Translations under genes and position numbers: made by a program | The notes under the pieces: model-generated | What the model was told of the DNA's origin: nothing | Databases searched by the model: none | What the model saw: only the letters and a program-made list of their open reading frames with translations | Part shown: positions 34,800 through 43,126 of the stretch, piece after piece | How positions within the stretch are numbered: position 1 is the stretch's first letter | Layout: each line of letters opens with the position of its first letter | From: an uncultured Methanobrevibacter sp. | Lineage (GTDB): Archaea; Methanobacteriota; Methanobacteria; Methanobacteriales; Methanobacteriaceae | DNA: 53,050 nucleotides | NCBI RefSeq assembly: GCF_937881195.1 | Contig: NZ_CALGFC010000073.1 | Location: 1-53,050, forward strand | Direction: 5' to 3'

Positions 34800-36059
34800 T
34801 TATTTATTATTATTTTTTAATTCTTTATTATTTTCATATTTTTTGTAATTATGGTAATAATAATCTAGATTATATAAATAATAAATTATGACTATAATTC
34901 CTAAAATATAAAAAAACCATACTACAATATCTGTTGGCCCTGTTTCAATCCATATCATGGTCTGTCCTAAAATTATTCCATATATTGCAATAGCTAAACC
35001 TTTTAAATGTTTTTGAATTATATGTAGCATTTTCAAAATAAATCCTATTAAGAACATCTGAATAATCATTCCAAGCAATCCAAAGTCTAGTATGGTGGGC
35101 CCAAATATTGTAGAAGTAATTGAATGGCTTTCACCTAATACTGCCTCTCCAACTAGAACTCGAGGATCAACTGATTTAAAAAAACCAGTTATTGTATAAT
35201 AAAATAATTCTCCATGTGTTGACCCTGCTAATGGAATTGTTCTATCTAAAATATTTAATGTAAATCCTGCTCTATATGATATCAATTCCAAAGCATTCAA
35301 TCTCCAATGTTGCCATTCGATAGATTGTACAGCTATAAAACCTATTATGGTCATCAGAAAGATTATTATGATTACAAATAATATTTGATATTTTAATTTT
35401 AGGGTTCTTGAATAATATAGTGTTATAAAAGAACTTAATAAAATTGCTATTGGGGTGGTTCTGTATCCTGTCAATGCAAAAAGTCCTAAACCAATTAAAA
35501 GCAGTAAATAATAAATTTTTCGGTTATATTTTGCTAAAAGTATATTGATTCCTATTATGAAAAATATATATGAAAATAACCATATTTTAGTAGCTGCTTC
35601 TGCTTTTAAAAATCCACTAAATAAGGGGATTCCTCCAATTAAAATAAAGTTAATTACTTGTAGTAATATTCCAATAATAACGAGAGATAATACAATAAAT
35701 TCATATTTTTTAAAATTTTTACCATTATTCTGAAATTTGGAATTGTTATTTAACTTAAATGAGGGTAATGATTTTAATTTAGGTGTTTTTACCTTTTCTA
35801 GAATTTTAAGTTTATTGTTGAATTTTTTTGATAATTTTGATAATATTTTTGGAAATTTAATGCCAATAATAAAAAATATAATTCCCAATAAAATGTAGAT
35901 ATACACTTGAAATGAGGGTCTTGGTAATTCATCTGAAAAATATAACATAGGTATTGCTATAAGTATGAAAATCAATATAAAAAATATTAGTATATATGGG
36001 TTGAATATATCTATATTTCCACTAATTCTTTTTAATTTTTCTTTTACTTTCACATTCAT
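34800..36059 (-). CDS. Wzy-like oligosaccharide repeat unit polymerase (O-antigen polymerase-like)
   Basis: The 419-aa membrane protein has about 10-12 hydrophobic helices. After two helices comes a Lys-rich cytoplasmic loop (about residues 75-115). The rest is hydrophobic with a larger external loop (about 255-315) containing conserved-looking R, H and D residues, as in Wzy and WaaL proteins. ATG 36059 follows AGTGAG. Archaeal O-antigen polymerase-like proteins occur in Methanobacteriales, but their product is not established. With the adjacent glycosyltransferase and the uppP and flippase genes elsewhere in the window, it suggests a lipid-linked surface polysaccharide. The Glu/Asn/Lys-rich C-terminus is soluble. 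Confidence 0.72.
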   Translation of the reverse strand: MNVKVKEKLKRISGNIDIFNPYILIFFILIFILIAIPMLYFSDELPRPSFQVYIYILLGIIFFIIGIKFPKILSKLSKKFNNKLKILEKVKTPKLKSLPSFKLNNNSKFQNNGKNFKKYEFIVLSLVIIGILLQVINFILIGGIPLFSGFLKAEAATKIWLFSYIFFIIGINILLAKYNRKIYYLLLLIGLGLFALTGYRTTPIAILLSSFITLYYSRTLKLKYQILFVIIIIFLMTIIGFIAVQSIEWQHWRLNALELISYRAGFTLNILDRTIPLAGSTHGELFYYTITGFFKSVDPRVLVGEAVLGESHSITSTIFGPTILDFGLLGMIIQMFLIGFILKMLHIIQKHLKGLAIAIYGIILGQTMIWIETGPTDIVVWFFYILGIIVIIYYLYNLDYYYHNYKKYENNKELKNNNK

Positions 36060-36461
36060 TTCAATATCTCACTTTGGGCTGATTATAAGAATTTAATGTT
36101 AATATTAGTTATTATATTTATATTCTATTTTTTGCATAGTCTCTACATATTTTCTATATATTTATTTAATTTTTATTTAATTATTTATTTAATTATTTAT
36201 TTAATTATTTATTTAATTTTTATTTAGTTATTTAATTAATTTCTAAGTCCTTTTTTAGCTATTTTTAAGTTTTAATCTTATTCATTTTTATTTAATTGTA
36301 TTTCATTGGTTATAATAATATATTAATAATATTTTATTTAATATATTAATAATATTTTATTTATTTCTTAGATTTCAATTTTATTATTTTTATTTATTGT
36401 CTTTCCAAGTTCTTCTAATTTTTTGTTAAAATATATATAAGCAAAAGTACAATTAATATTT
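36060..36461. other. AT-rich divergent spacer with 12-bp repeats
   Basis: A degenerate TTATTTAATTAT array lies at about 36160-36240, and ATATTAATAATATTTTATTTA is duplicated near 36321-36362. The cfbB TATA box is at 36428-36441. No gene was seen. Confidence 0.55.
36428..36441 (+). promoter_or_regulatory. TATA box of cfbB, leaderless start predicted
   Basis: AAAATATATATAAG is centred about 27 bases before ATG 36462, and no Shine-Dalgarno lies between. The expected transcription start therefore coincides with the start codon. Confidence 0.6.
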
Positions 36462-37823
36462 ATGAGAATTGTATTAGCTGGTACTGGTAGTGCAGTAGGT
36501 AAAACAACTATTTCAACAGGAATAATGAAAGCATTATCGGATGAATTGAATGTTCAACCTTTTAAAGTCGGTCCTGATTATATTGATCCTTCTTATCATT
36601 CTATGGCTACAAATAATCCTCCTAGAAATCTTGATTCTTTTTTCATGGATGAAGATCAAATTAGGAGTTCATTTGTAAGAAGTTTAAAAAGTTCAAATGC
36701 AGAAATTGGAGTTATAGAAGGTGTAAGAGGTCTTTATGAAGGTATTAGCCCCACTGGCGACGTTGGAAACACTGCATCAATAGCTAAAGCTCTTGATGCC
36801 CCAGTAATACTTATTTTAAATGCAAGAAGTCTTGTTAAAAGTGCAGCTGCAGTAGTTTTGGGATTCAAATCTCTTGATCCAGATGTAAAAATTGAAGGAG
36901 TAATCCTCAATAAGGTTAAAGGTAAGAGACATTATCTTAAAGCTAAAGAAGCTATTGAAAAACTTTCAAACACAAAAGTAATTGGTGGAATACCTAGAGA
37001 TGATGACTTAAAAGTTAAAGAAAGACATTTAGGATTGGTTCCAGCACTTGAAAAAGAAAGGATAGAAAATGATATTAAAAAATGGGCCGAAGTTGTTAAA
37101 GAGAATATAGATTTAGATTGTTTAAAAAACATAGCAAAATCAAATTCAAAAATTAAAACAGATACTAAAACTGAACTTTGGGCTTCTAAAAATAAAAAAA
37201 AGACTAAAATTGCAGTAGCTTTTGATGAAGTTTTTAATTTTTACTATACTGAAAATTTTGAAAGTTTAGAGGATAATAATGCAAAATTAATTTTTTTCAG
37301 TCCTTATAAAGATGAAAAACTTCCTGATGCAGATGCTTTATATCTTGGTGGAGGTTATCCTGAAATTTTTGCAAAAGAGCTTGAATCTAATGAATCTATG
37401 AGAGCATCTATTAATAAGTTTCATAAAGATAATAACCCTATATATGGAGAATGTGGTGGTTTATTATACCTTTCTAAATCAATAGATGATATTAAAATGT
37501 GTAATGTTTTACCTTATCCTTCTAAGATGACTGATAAAGTTCAAGGTCTTAGTTATGTAATAGCTAAGTCAAATGAAGATAGTCTTATTTCTAAAAAAGG
37601 AGATATTTTTAGGGGTCATGAATTTCATTATACTAAACTTGATTTAAAAAAAGATGAGATAAATAATATTAAATTTGATTTGGAAATTCAAAGAGGCAGA
37701 GGAATTATTAATAATCAGGATGGAATATCAGTAGGAAATACTTTAGCTAATTATCTTCATCTTCATGCTTGTTCTTGTCCAAATTTTGCACATAACTTTA
37801 CAAATAATATACTCGAAATATAG
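36462..37823 (+). CDS. cfbB: Ni-sirohydrochlorin a,c-diamide synthase
   Basis: This is an ATP- and glutamine-dependent amidase of the CobB/CbiA family. In methanogens it amidates Ni-sirohydrochlorin at the a and c side chains on the route to coenzyme F430 of methyl-CoM reductase. The P-loop GTGSAVGKTT is at residues 7-16 and VGPDYIDP follows at 35-42. The glutaminase cysteine is Cys330 in YGECGGLLYL, with the HLHA histidines at 430-432. The 453 aa are normal. The same family also makes cobyrinate a,c-diamide, so the substrate choice rests on the organism. It has its own promoter; the next gene on the strand, mtd, is 359 bases away. Confidence 0.88.
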   Translation: MRIVLAGTGSAVGKTTISTGIMKALSDELNVQPFKVGPDYIDPSYHSMATNNPPRNLDSFFMDEDQIRSSFVRSLKSSNAEIGVIEGVRGLYEGISPTGDVGNTASIAKALDAPVILILNARSLVKSAAAVVLGFKSLDPDVKIEGVILNKVKGKRHYLKAKEAIEKLSNTKVIGGIPRDDDLKVKERHLGLVPALEKERIENDIKKWAEVVKENIDLDCLKNIAKSNSKIKTDTKTELWASKNKKKTKIAVAFDEVFNFYYTENFESLEDNNAKLIFFSPYKDEKLPDADALYLGGGYPEIFAKELESNESMRASINKFHKDNNPIYGECGGLLYLSKSIDDIKMCNVLPYPSKMTDKVQGLSYVIAKSNEDSLISKKGDIFRGHEFHYTKLDLKKDEINNIKFDLEIQRGRGIINNQDGISVGNTLANYLHLHACSCPNFAHNFTNNILEI

Positions 37824-38182
37824 GATATTTTAAAAGTGATTTTTTATCAAGTTTATTAATTACTTATTAAAAAATCATTTTAAGATTATTTTTCCTAATA
37901 TTTTTTTTTAATTATTATTCTTCAATTTTGTTGTTATTTGTTAGTATTATTTTTTTAGTTATTTTCATTTAATAGTATTATTCTTAAAAACTATTTTAAT
38001 TAGGAATCATGCTTTTTTAATCAAATATAACTTCTTTAAATTATTCAATCTGCTTATTTATTCTTTTATCTAAATTTTACTTTATTTTTTTTAAGTTTGC
38101 ATTACTAATATATAAATTTAATGGTCCAAATCAAAACATAAAGTACTTATTAATAAACAATAAATAAAAAATTGGTGATAAA
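37824..38182. other. AT-rich spacer with mtd promoter
   Basis: T-runs follow cfbB, then there is a TATA box at 38107-38118 and GGTGAT at 38174-38179, the mtd ribosome site. No gene was seen. Confidence 0.55.
38107..38118 (+). promoter_or_regulatory. TATA box of mtd
   Basis: AATATATAAATT is about 75 bases before the mtd start codon. This would give a leader of about 45-50 bases carrying the GGTGAT ribosome site. Confidence 0.6.
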
Positions 38183-39010
38183 ATGGTTGTCAAAATTGGA
38201 ATAATTAAAAGTGGTAATATTGGTACCTCACCAGTATTAGATTTATTACTCGATGAACGTGCAGATAGACCTAATATCGATGTTAGGGTTGTCGGTTCTG
38301 GAGCTAAAATGAACCCAGAACAAGTAGAAGAAGTAACTCCGAAAATAAACGATTTCGACCCTGACTTTGTGATTTTCATTAGCCCCAACCCTGGTGCACC
38401 AGGACCAGCTAAAGCAAGAGAAATCTTATCTGCTGGAGATAAACCTGCATTAATTATCGGTGATGCCCCAGGATTAAGAGCAAAAGACGAAATGGACGAA
38501 CAAGGCTTAGGATACATAATAGTTAAAGCAGACCCAATGATAGGAGCAAGAAGAGAATTCTTAGATCCAACAGAAATGGCATCTTTTAACTCAGATGTAA
38601 TCAAAGTATTAGCTCTAACAGGAGCTTACAGAGTAGTTCAAGACACAATCGACAAAATGGTAGAAGAATGTGAAGCAGGAAATGTCCCTGAATTGCCAAA
38701 AGTTGTTTTAACAAGAGACAAAGCAATTGAAGCAGCTCAATTCACAAGCCCATATGCAAAAGCAAAAGCAATGGCAGCATACGACATAGCTACAAAAGTA
38801 GCAGACATAGATGTTGAAGGATGTTTCATGGTACAAGATTGTGATAAATATATACCTATTGTAGCTTCTGCTCATGAAATGTTAGCTGCAGCAGCTAAAT
38901 TAGCTACCGAAGCAAGGGAAATTGAAAAATCTAATGATACCGTTGTAAGAACACCTCATATGGGTGATGGAGTAACTTGTTGTAAGATTCCTTTAATGGA
39001 TAAACCATAA
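38183..39010 (+). CDS. mtd: F420-dependent methylenetetrahydromethanopterin dehydrogenase
   Basis: This enzyme reduces methenyl-H4MPT to methylene-H4MPT with reduced F420, in the central hydrogenotrophic methanogenesis pathway. The protein is 275 aa and begins VVKIGIIKSGNIGTSPVLDLL, the conserved Mtd N-terminus. FISPNPGAPGPAKARE and AHEMLAAAAKLATEAREIE are further conserved blocks. GGTGAT precedes the ATG by three bases. Codons such as GAC, AAC and CCA are more frequent than in neighbours, as expected for a highly expressed gene. It is monocistronic, with its own TATA box and a GC-containing terminator hairpin. Confidence 0.97.
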   Translation: MVVKIGIIKSGNIGTSPVLDLLLDERADRPNIDVRVVGSGAKMNPEQVEEVTPKINDFDPDFVIFISPNPGAPGPAKAREILSAGDKPALIIGDAPGLRAKDEMDEQGLGYIIVKADPMIGARREFLDPTEMASFNSDVIKVLALTGAYRVVQDTIDKMVEECEAGNVPELPKVVLTRDKAIEAAQFTSPYAKAKAMAAYDIATKVADIDVEGCFMVQDCDKYIPIVASAHEMLAAAAKLATEAREIEKSNDTVVRTPHMGDGVTCCKIPLMDKP

Positions 39011-39313
39011 GTACTATTTTTTTTATAAAGCCGTTTTTTCAAACGGCAACATTTATTTTTATTTATATATTTGTTATATTGCTACTTTTAAAATATTTTA
39101 CTTTTTTTCTCCACATTATACAAAATATAACCTTTTAACATATATAATTTCTAAATTAAAGTCTAATTGGCTATTTTTTTAATATTTAATTAAAGTTTCT
39201 TGGATATTAAGTAAATATGGTTAAATCTAAAATATAAAAAATAGTATGAAAAAGAGTATATTATTTATATATCATGTAATCATCTTTTTTTAAGTTTTTT
39301 TAAGTTTTTTTAA
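39011..39313. other. Convergent spacer mtd/hisB
   Basis: Beyond the mtd hairpin, this spacer has T-runs and a repeated TTTTTTTAAG string at the hisB end. No gene was seen. Confidence 0.5.
39030..39047 (+). terminator. mtd terminator hairpin
   Basis: GCCGTTT-TTTC-AAACGGC is a perfect 7-bp stem with a 4-base loop, 19 bases after the mtd stop, in otherwise GC-poor DNA. T-rich DNA follows. It is the clearest GC-stem hairpin in the window. Confidence 0.75.
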
Positions 39314-39898
39314 TTATAGTGTTCCTTTTGTGCTTGGTATCGTATCATGTTCAATCTTACAAGCATCTTGAAGTGATTTTGCAAATGCTTTGAAAATTGC
39401 TTCGGCTTTATGATGATCATTTGATCCAGTAGCAGATATATTTAAATTCACTTTCCCTGAACTTGCAAATGATTCAAAAAAATGAGTTATTGTATCACTA
39501 GTCATATCTCCAATTTTATCATTATTAAATGAAAAATCAGTCTTCAAATAGCTACGTCCACTAATATCGACAGCTACTATTGCTAAAGAGTCATCCATAG
39601 GTACCATAGCATGAGACATTCTTTTTATTCCTTTTTTATCATCAATTGCTTCTAAAAAACCTTCTCCAAGTAAAATTCCAACATCTTCTACAGTATGATG
39701 ATCATCAATTTTTATGTCACCTATAGCTTTGATATTTAAATCAATTAAACTATGTTTTGAAAATGATTCTAGCATATGATTAAAAAAATTTATCCCTGTA
39801 TTAATATTATACTTTCCATTACCATCTAAATTTATTTCTATATTTATATCTGTTTCAGATGTTTTTCTTGAAACTTTTGCTATTCTCTTCTTTTCCAT
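39314..39898 (-). CDS. hisB: Imidazoleglycerol-phosphate dehydratase
   Basis: This enzyme dehydrates imidazole glycerol phosphate to imidazole acetol phosphate in histidine synthesis and binds Mn2+ in a 24-mer. Both metal motifs are present: DDHHTVEDVG at about residues 65-74 and NDHHKAEAIFKAF in the second half. The 194 aa are the monofunctional size. ATG 39898 is preferred to an in-frame GTG nine bases upstream, since AAGTG there acts as the ribosome site. A 2[4Fe-4S] ferredoxin gene lies 42 bases upstream on the same strand, so both probably share one transcript. Confidence 0.96.
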   Translation of the reverse strand: MEKKRIAKVSRKTSETDINIEINLDGNGKYNINTGINFFNHMLESFSKHSLIDLNIKAIGDIKIDDHHTVEDVGILLGEGFLEAIDDKKGIKRMSHAMVPMDDSLAIVAVDISGRSYLKTDFSFNNDKIGDMTSDTITHFFESFASSGKVNLNISATGSNDHHKAEAIFKAFAKSLQDACKIEHDTIPSTKGTL

Positions 39899-39940
39899 TT
39901 TAAACACTTATCACATAATTTAATTAATTCAAAAGTATTC

Positions 39941-40198
39941 TTAAATATCTAATTTACCTTTTTCAGATTTTGCTTTTTTGAGCCGGTTTATTTCTTCTTC
40001 TTCATCAGGAGCATTTCTCATGACAGTTATTGCCCCTTCTGGACATTTTGATGCACATATTGTACATACATGACAATATTGGAGATTGTCTGCATGGGCT
40101 GTTTTGTTTATTTTCCAGATTTTTTGACCTTTAGGGCATATTTCCTTACATTCTCCACAACCAGTACATTTGTCTTTATCAACTAATATTTTTAAAAT
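39941..40198 (-). CDS. 2[4Fe-4S] ferredoxin-type protein with ATT start codon
   Basis: The minus strand encodes 85 residues with two complete cluster motifs: Cys11-x2-Cys14-x2-Cys17-x3-Cys21-Pro and Cys42-x2-Cys45-x2-Cys48-x3-Cys52-Pro. A charged tail ends KGKLDI. It is an electron carrier or a domain for an unknown partner. The frame has no ATG, GTG or TTG before the first cluster and is closed upstream by TGA. The codon placed five bases after a perfect GAGGTG site is ATT (40196-40198), so I take ATT as the start. A GTG in the GAGGTG site is out of frame and meets a stop within five codons. hisB follows 42 bases downstream. Confidence 0.8.
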   Translation of the reverse strand: MLKILVDKDKCTGCGECKEICPKGQKIWKINKTAHADNLQYCHVCTICASKCPEGAITVMRNAPDEEEEINRLKKAKSEKGKLDI

Positions 40199-40203
40199 AA
40201 AAA

Positions 40204-40209
40204 CACCTC
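40204..40209 (-). promoter_or_regulatory. Ribosome binding site pointing at an ATT start
   Basis: GAGGTG on the minus strand, followed by TTTTT and then ATT. The 5-base spacing equals that seen before the ATG of argF (AGGTGG), which supports ATT as the initiation codon of the ferredoxin gene. Confidence 0.65.
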
Positions 40210-40294
40210 ACAACCGATGTTTAGGGGTAAAATTGATTTTATCAATTATGATAACATTTATAACTTAAAAGAATTTTATAAATCATAAATAAAT

Positions 40295-40394
40295 CTATAA
40301 TAGAAACTACCTATAATAAAATTTATAATAAACTAGTCTATAATAAACTAAGCTATAATAGAAACTACTCTATAATAAAATTTATAATAAACTA
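40295..40394. repeat. 41-42-bp direct repeat with 58-bp offset
   Basis: Copies at 40295-40335 and 40353-40394 differ by one inserted T. CTATAATAAA sub-repeats fill the interval. Confidence 0.8.
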
Positions 40395-40501
40395 ATATAT
40401 AATAAACTATTTTATAATACAAATAAAATTGCGATATAAATAAATTTATGCAGGATTGATTAAATCTAAAAGATTATTGAATATTCTTTTTGGACTTATT
40501 A

Positions 40502-41194
40502 TTAAATTTTCAATGTTGCTATTGAAACAGCTTTAAATCCAAGATAAATTTCTTTTCCTAATCTTAGTTTGAGATTTTCTTCTGCTGAACGAGTGATATT
40601 AGAATATAGATAAATTCCTCCAATATCTGCTTTTACTCTTATCATCTCACCACTAAGGCTAATTTCAACAATTTTTCCTTTCAATATATTCCTAACACTT
40701 GATTCTTGCTGTTCTAACATTATAAATATGTTATCATAGCTTATCAATGCTAATATTTTATCTCCGACACTATATTTTTCATTTAATGGGATTGTCATAT
40801 CCAAATCTTTCATTTCGATTGTCATTACTTGTTTTTCTTTGTTTACAGAAATCACTTTGGCTTCAATCTCATTTACTTCTTTGTGAAGTTCCATAATAGC
40901 ATTAATTTTTTTACATTCTTTAAGGATTAGTCTCCCTTCTGAAGTTAATTTTGCGCTACCTCCTCCTCCTTTACCACCTTTACTAGTTGAAACAACTGCT
41001 ATTTCTAATGAAGATTCTATTTTTTCTATATAATTAAGAGATGTCCTATATGAAATCTTTGTTAATTTAGCTGCCTCTGTTATGGATTCTGTGGCATTTA
41101 TATAGTTTAGTAGATTAAATTTCTTTTCATTAAGAAGGAAATTTTTGTCTCCAACACTTATTTTATACTCTACTCCCGCTTTGACTTTTGTCAT
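40502..41194 (-). CDS. ModE-type molybdate-responsive regulator with two TOBE domains
   Basis: The 230-aa protein has a LysR-like winged helix (about residues 22-80, with SITEAAKLTKISYRTSLNYI) and the ModE-typical Gly-rich wing KGGKGGGGSAKLT. Two TOBE/Di-MOP domains follow (about 110-160 and 168-230), which bind molybdate or tungstate in ModE. It would regulate Mo/W transport or formylmethanofuran dehydrogenase genes. GAGAGGAT lies before the ATG. No mod or tup transporter gene lies in the window. It is divergent from trpB2 across 627 bases; a link to tryptophan genes is not implied. Confidence 0.85.
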   Translation of the reverse strand: MTKVKAGVEYKISVGDKNFLLNEKKFNLLNYINATESITEAAKLTKISYRTSLNYIEKIESSLEIAVVSTSKGGKGGGGSAKLTSEGRLILKECKKINAIMELHKEVNEIEAKVISVNKEKQVMTIEMKDLDMTIPLNEKYSVGDKILALISYDNIFIMLEQQESSVRNILKGKIVEISLSGEMIRVKADIGGIYLYSNITRSAEENLKLRLGKEIYLGFKAVSIATLKI

Positions 41195-41821
41195 TAATAT
41201 CCTCTCTATTAACCTAAGTTTAATTTTAATTATTTAAATTATATGTTGTTTATATATATTTAATATTTATTAATATCTTTATATTTTAAAAATATCCTTC
41301 AATTATTATTAATAATTTCTTATCTATAATATGCTATTATTTTTAATATTTTATTATTTTAGCACTTATTTTTATTATTTTAATATTTCTACTATTTTTC
41401 TTTACCATTTATTTTAATTACTTTTAAATAATTGCATTATTTTCATTTTAATTCCTTTTAAGAAATAATAAAGAGTAATGAAAATTAATAAAGTAATTTG
41501 AAATTTATTTGATACTTTAAATTTATAATAATATTATAATGTACAAAATTGTACAACAAAGGTTTAAGTAGTACTATATATAATTTTAATATATCTAAAA
41601 TATTTAATCAAAAATCAAATATTAAATATAATTAATTATAATTTACAATAAAATTATTATATGATAAAAAATTAAAATTTAATAAATATATATAAAATAT
41701 GTTAAAATTTTAATGAATTATGTCTAAAAATATGTTAAAATTTAATGTCTAAAATTTATATTAAATATTTGTGTGATTAAAAAGTATTTATAATATTAAA
41801 AATTGATAGAAAGGTGAATAT
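41195..41821. other. Divergent spacer modE/trpB2
   Basis: This AT-rich spacer contains the TGTACA palindrome at 41540, TATA-like tracts at about 41519 and 41572, a duplicated ATGTTAAAATTTAATG-type string at 41698-41752, and AAAGGTGA before the trpB2 ATG. No coding frame was seen. Confidence 0.55.
41540..41555. promoter_or_regulatory. TGTACA palindrome, candidate TrpY (TRP box) operator
   Basis: TGTACAA-AA-TTGTACA is a perfect 16-base palindrome. In Methanothermobacter the repressor TrpY binds TRP boxes with core TGTACA in front of the trp operon and of trpB2. Here the palindrome lies 267 bases before a trpB2-type gene, next to TATA-like tracts. The distance implies a long leader or control of an upstream promoter. 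Confidence 0.6.
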
Positions 41822-43126
41822 ATGTATAAAATAGAATTATCTTCCGATGAGGTTCCAAATAAATGGTATAATATTAATGCAGATCTTCCTTCAGAAATAC
41901 CTCCTCCAAAAAATAGTGAAGGTAAAAAACAGGTTGAATCTCTTCCTAAAATATTTTCAAAAGGGGTTCTTGAACAAGAATTTTCAACTGAGAGATATAT
42001 TAAAATTCCAAATGAAGTTAGAGAATTATATATGAGAATGGGAAGACCAAGTCCTTTATTTAGGGCCAAAGGTCTAGAAGATAAACTAAATACTCCTGCT
42101 AAGATTTATTTCAAAAGAGAAGATTCTTCTCCAACAGGTAGTCATAAATTGAATAGCGCTATTCCACAAGCTTATTATGCAAAAAAAGATGGAATTGAAA
42201 GATTAACCACAGAAACTGGGGCAGGACAATGGGGAACTGCTTTATCTTTAGCTTGCTCTCAGGTTGACTTGGATTGTACTGTTTATATGGTTAAAGTTTC
42301 TTTTGATCAAAAACCATTCAGAAAAGTTATTATGGGTATTTATGGTGGTGAAGTCCATGCTTCTCCAAGTAAATATACTGAAGCTGGTAGAAAAACTTTA
42401 GCTGAAAATCCAGATCATCCAGGTTCTCTTGGAATAGCTATATCTGAAGCTATTGAAGATGCTTTATCTAATGAGCATGCTTATTATTCTATTGGCAGTG
42501 CTTTAAATCATGTAATGTTACACCAAACAGTTATAGGTCAGGAAGTTAAAACTCAATTGGAAATTGCTGAAGAAGTTCCTGATGTAATGATTGGCTGTGT
42601 TGGTGGTGGAAGTAATTTTGCAGGATTTACATTCCCTTTCATTAAGGATAAAATTGATGGTAATAGTAATTGTAAGTTCATAGGTGTTGAACCTAGTTCT
42701 TGCCCTACTTTGACTAAAGGAAGATATGACTTTGATTTTGGAGATACTAATGGTTTAACTCCCCTTATTAAAATGTTCACTTTAGGACATGACTTTGTAG
42801 CTCCTTCTGTACATGCTGGAGGGCTTAGATACCATGGAATGTCTCCTCAAGTTTCTTTACTTAAGAAAGAAGGCTTTATTGAAGCGAGATCTGCTAATCA
42901 GAATGAAGTTTTTGATGCCGGTGTTTTGTTTGCTAAATCTGAAGGTATTGTTCCTGCACCAGAATCTACTCACGCAATTAAAGTTGCTATTGATGAAGCT
43001 AAAAAATGCAAGGAAACTGGAGAAGAAAAAACAATTGTTTTCAATTTATCTGGCCATGGTTTACTTGATCTTCTAGGTTACGACAAGTATCTTTCTAATG
43101 ATTTACCTTCTGATAAGATAGATTAA
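41822..43126 (+). CDS. Tryptophan synthase beta chain, TrpB2 type
   Basis: This PLP enzyme makes tryptophan from indole and serine. It is 434 aa, longer than the usual TrpB1 (about 400), and has the N-terminal extension and the RPSPLFRAKGLEDKL segment of the TrpB2 group. The PLP lysine is Lys109 in TGSHKLNSA, with TTETGAGQWG and the phosphate loop GGGSN. TrpB2 often acts without TrpA or as an indole salvage enzyme. AAAGGTGA precedes the ATG. No other trp gene is adjacent, which fits TrpB2 elsewhere in methanogens. Confidence 0.93.
   Translation: MYKIELSSDEVPNKWYNINADLPSEIPPPKNSEGKKQVESLPKIFSKGVLEQEFSTERYIKIPNEVRELYMRMGRPSPLFRAKGLEDKLNTPAKIYFKREDSSPTGSHKLNSAIPQAYYAKKDGIERLTTETGAGQWGTALSLACSQVDLDCTVYMVKVSFDQKPFRKVIMGIYGGEVHASPSKYTEAGRKTLAENPDHPGSLGIAISEAIEDALSNEHAYYSIGSALNHVMLHQTVIGQEVKTQLEIAEEVPDVMIGCVGGGSNFAGFTFPFIKDKIDGNSNCKFIGVEPSSCPTLTKGRYDFDFGDTNGLTPLIKMFTLGHDFVAPSVHAGGLRYHGMSPQVSLLKKEGFIEARSANQNEVFDAGVLFAKSEGIVPAPESTHAIKVAIDEAKKCKETGEEKTIVFNLSGHGLLDLLGYDKYLSNDLPSDKID

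Larger units (their letters stand above)
40199..40501. other. Spacer modE/ferredoxin with direct repeat
   Basis: This spacer contains two copies of a 41-42-base segment beginning CTATAATAGAAACTAC at 40295 and 40353. It probably also holds the ferredoxin-hisB promoter. No gene was seen. Confidence 0.55.

Noticed and set aside
42813..43076. Frame inside trpB2 on the same strand
   Set aside because: It is a shifted frame of trpB2, Leu/Lys-rich by composition, without a ribosome site.
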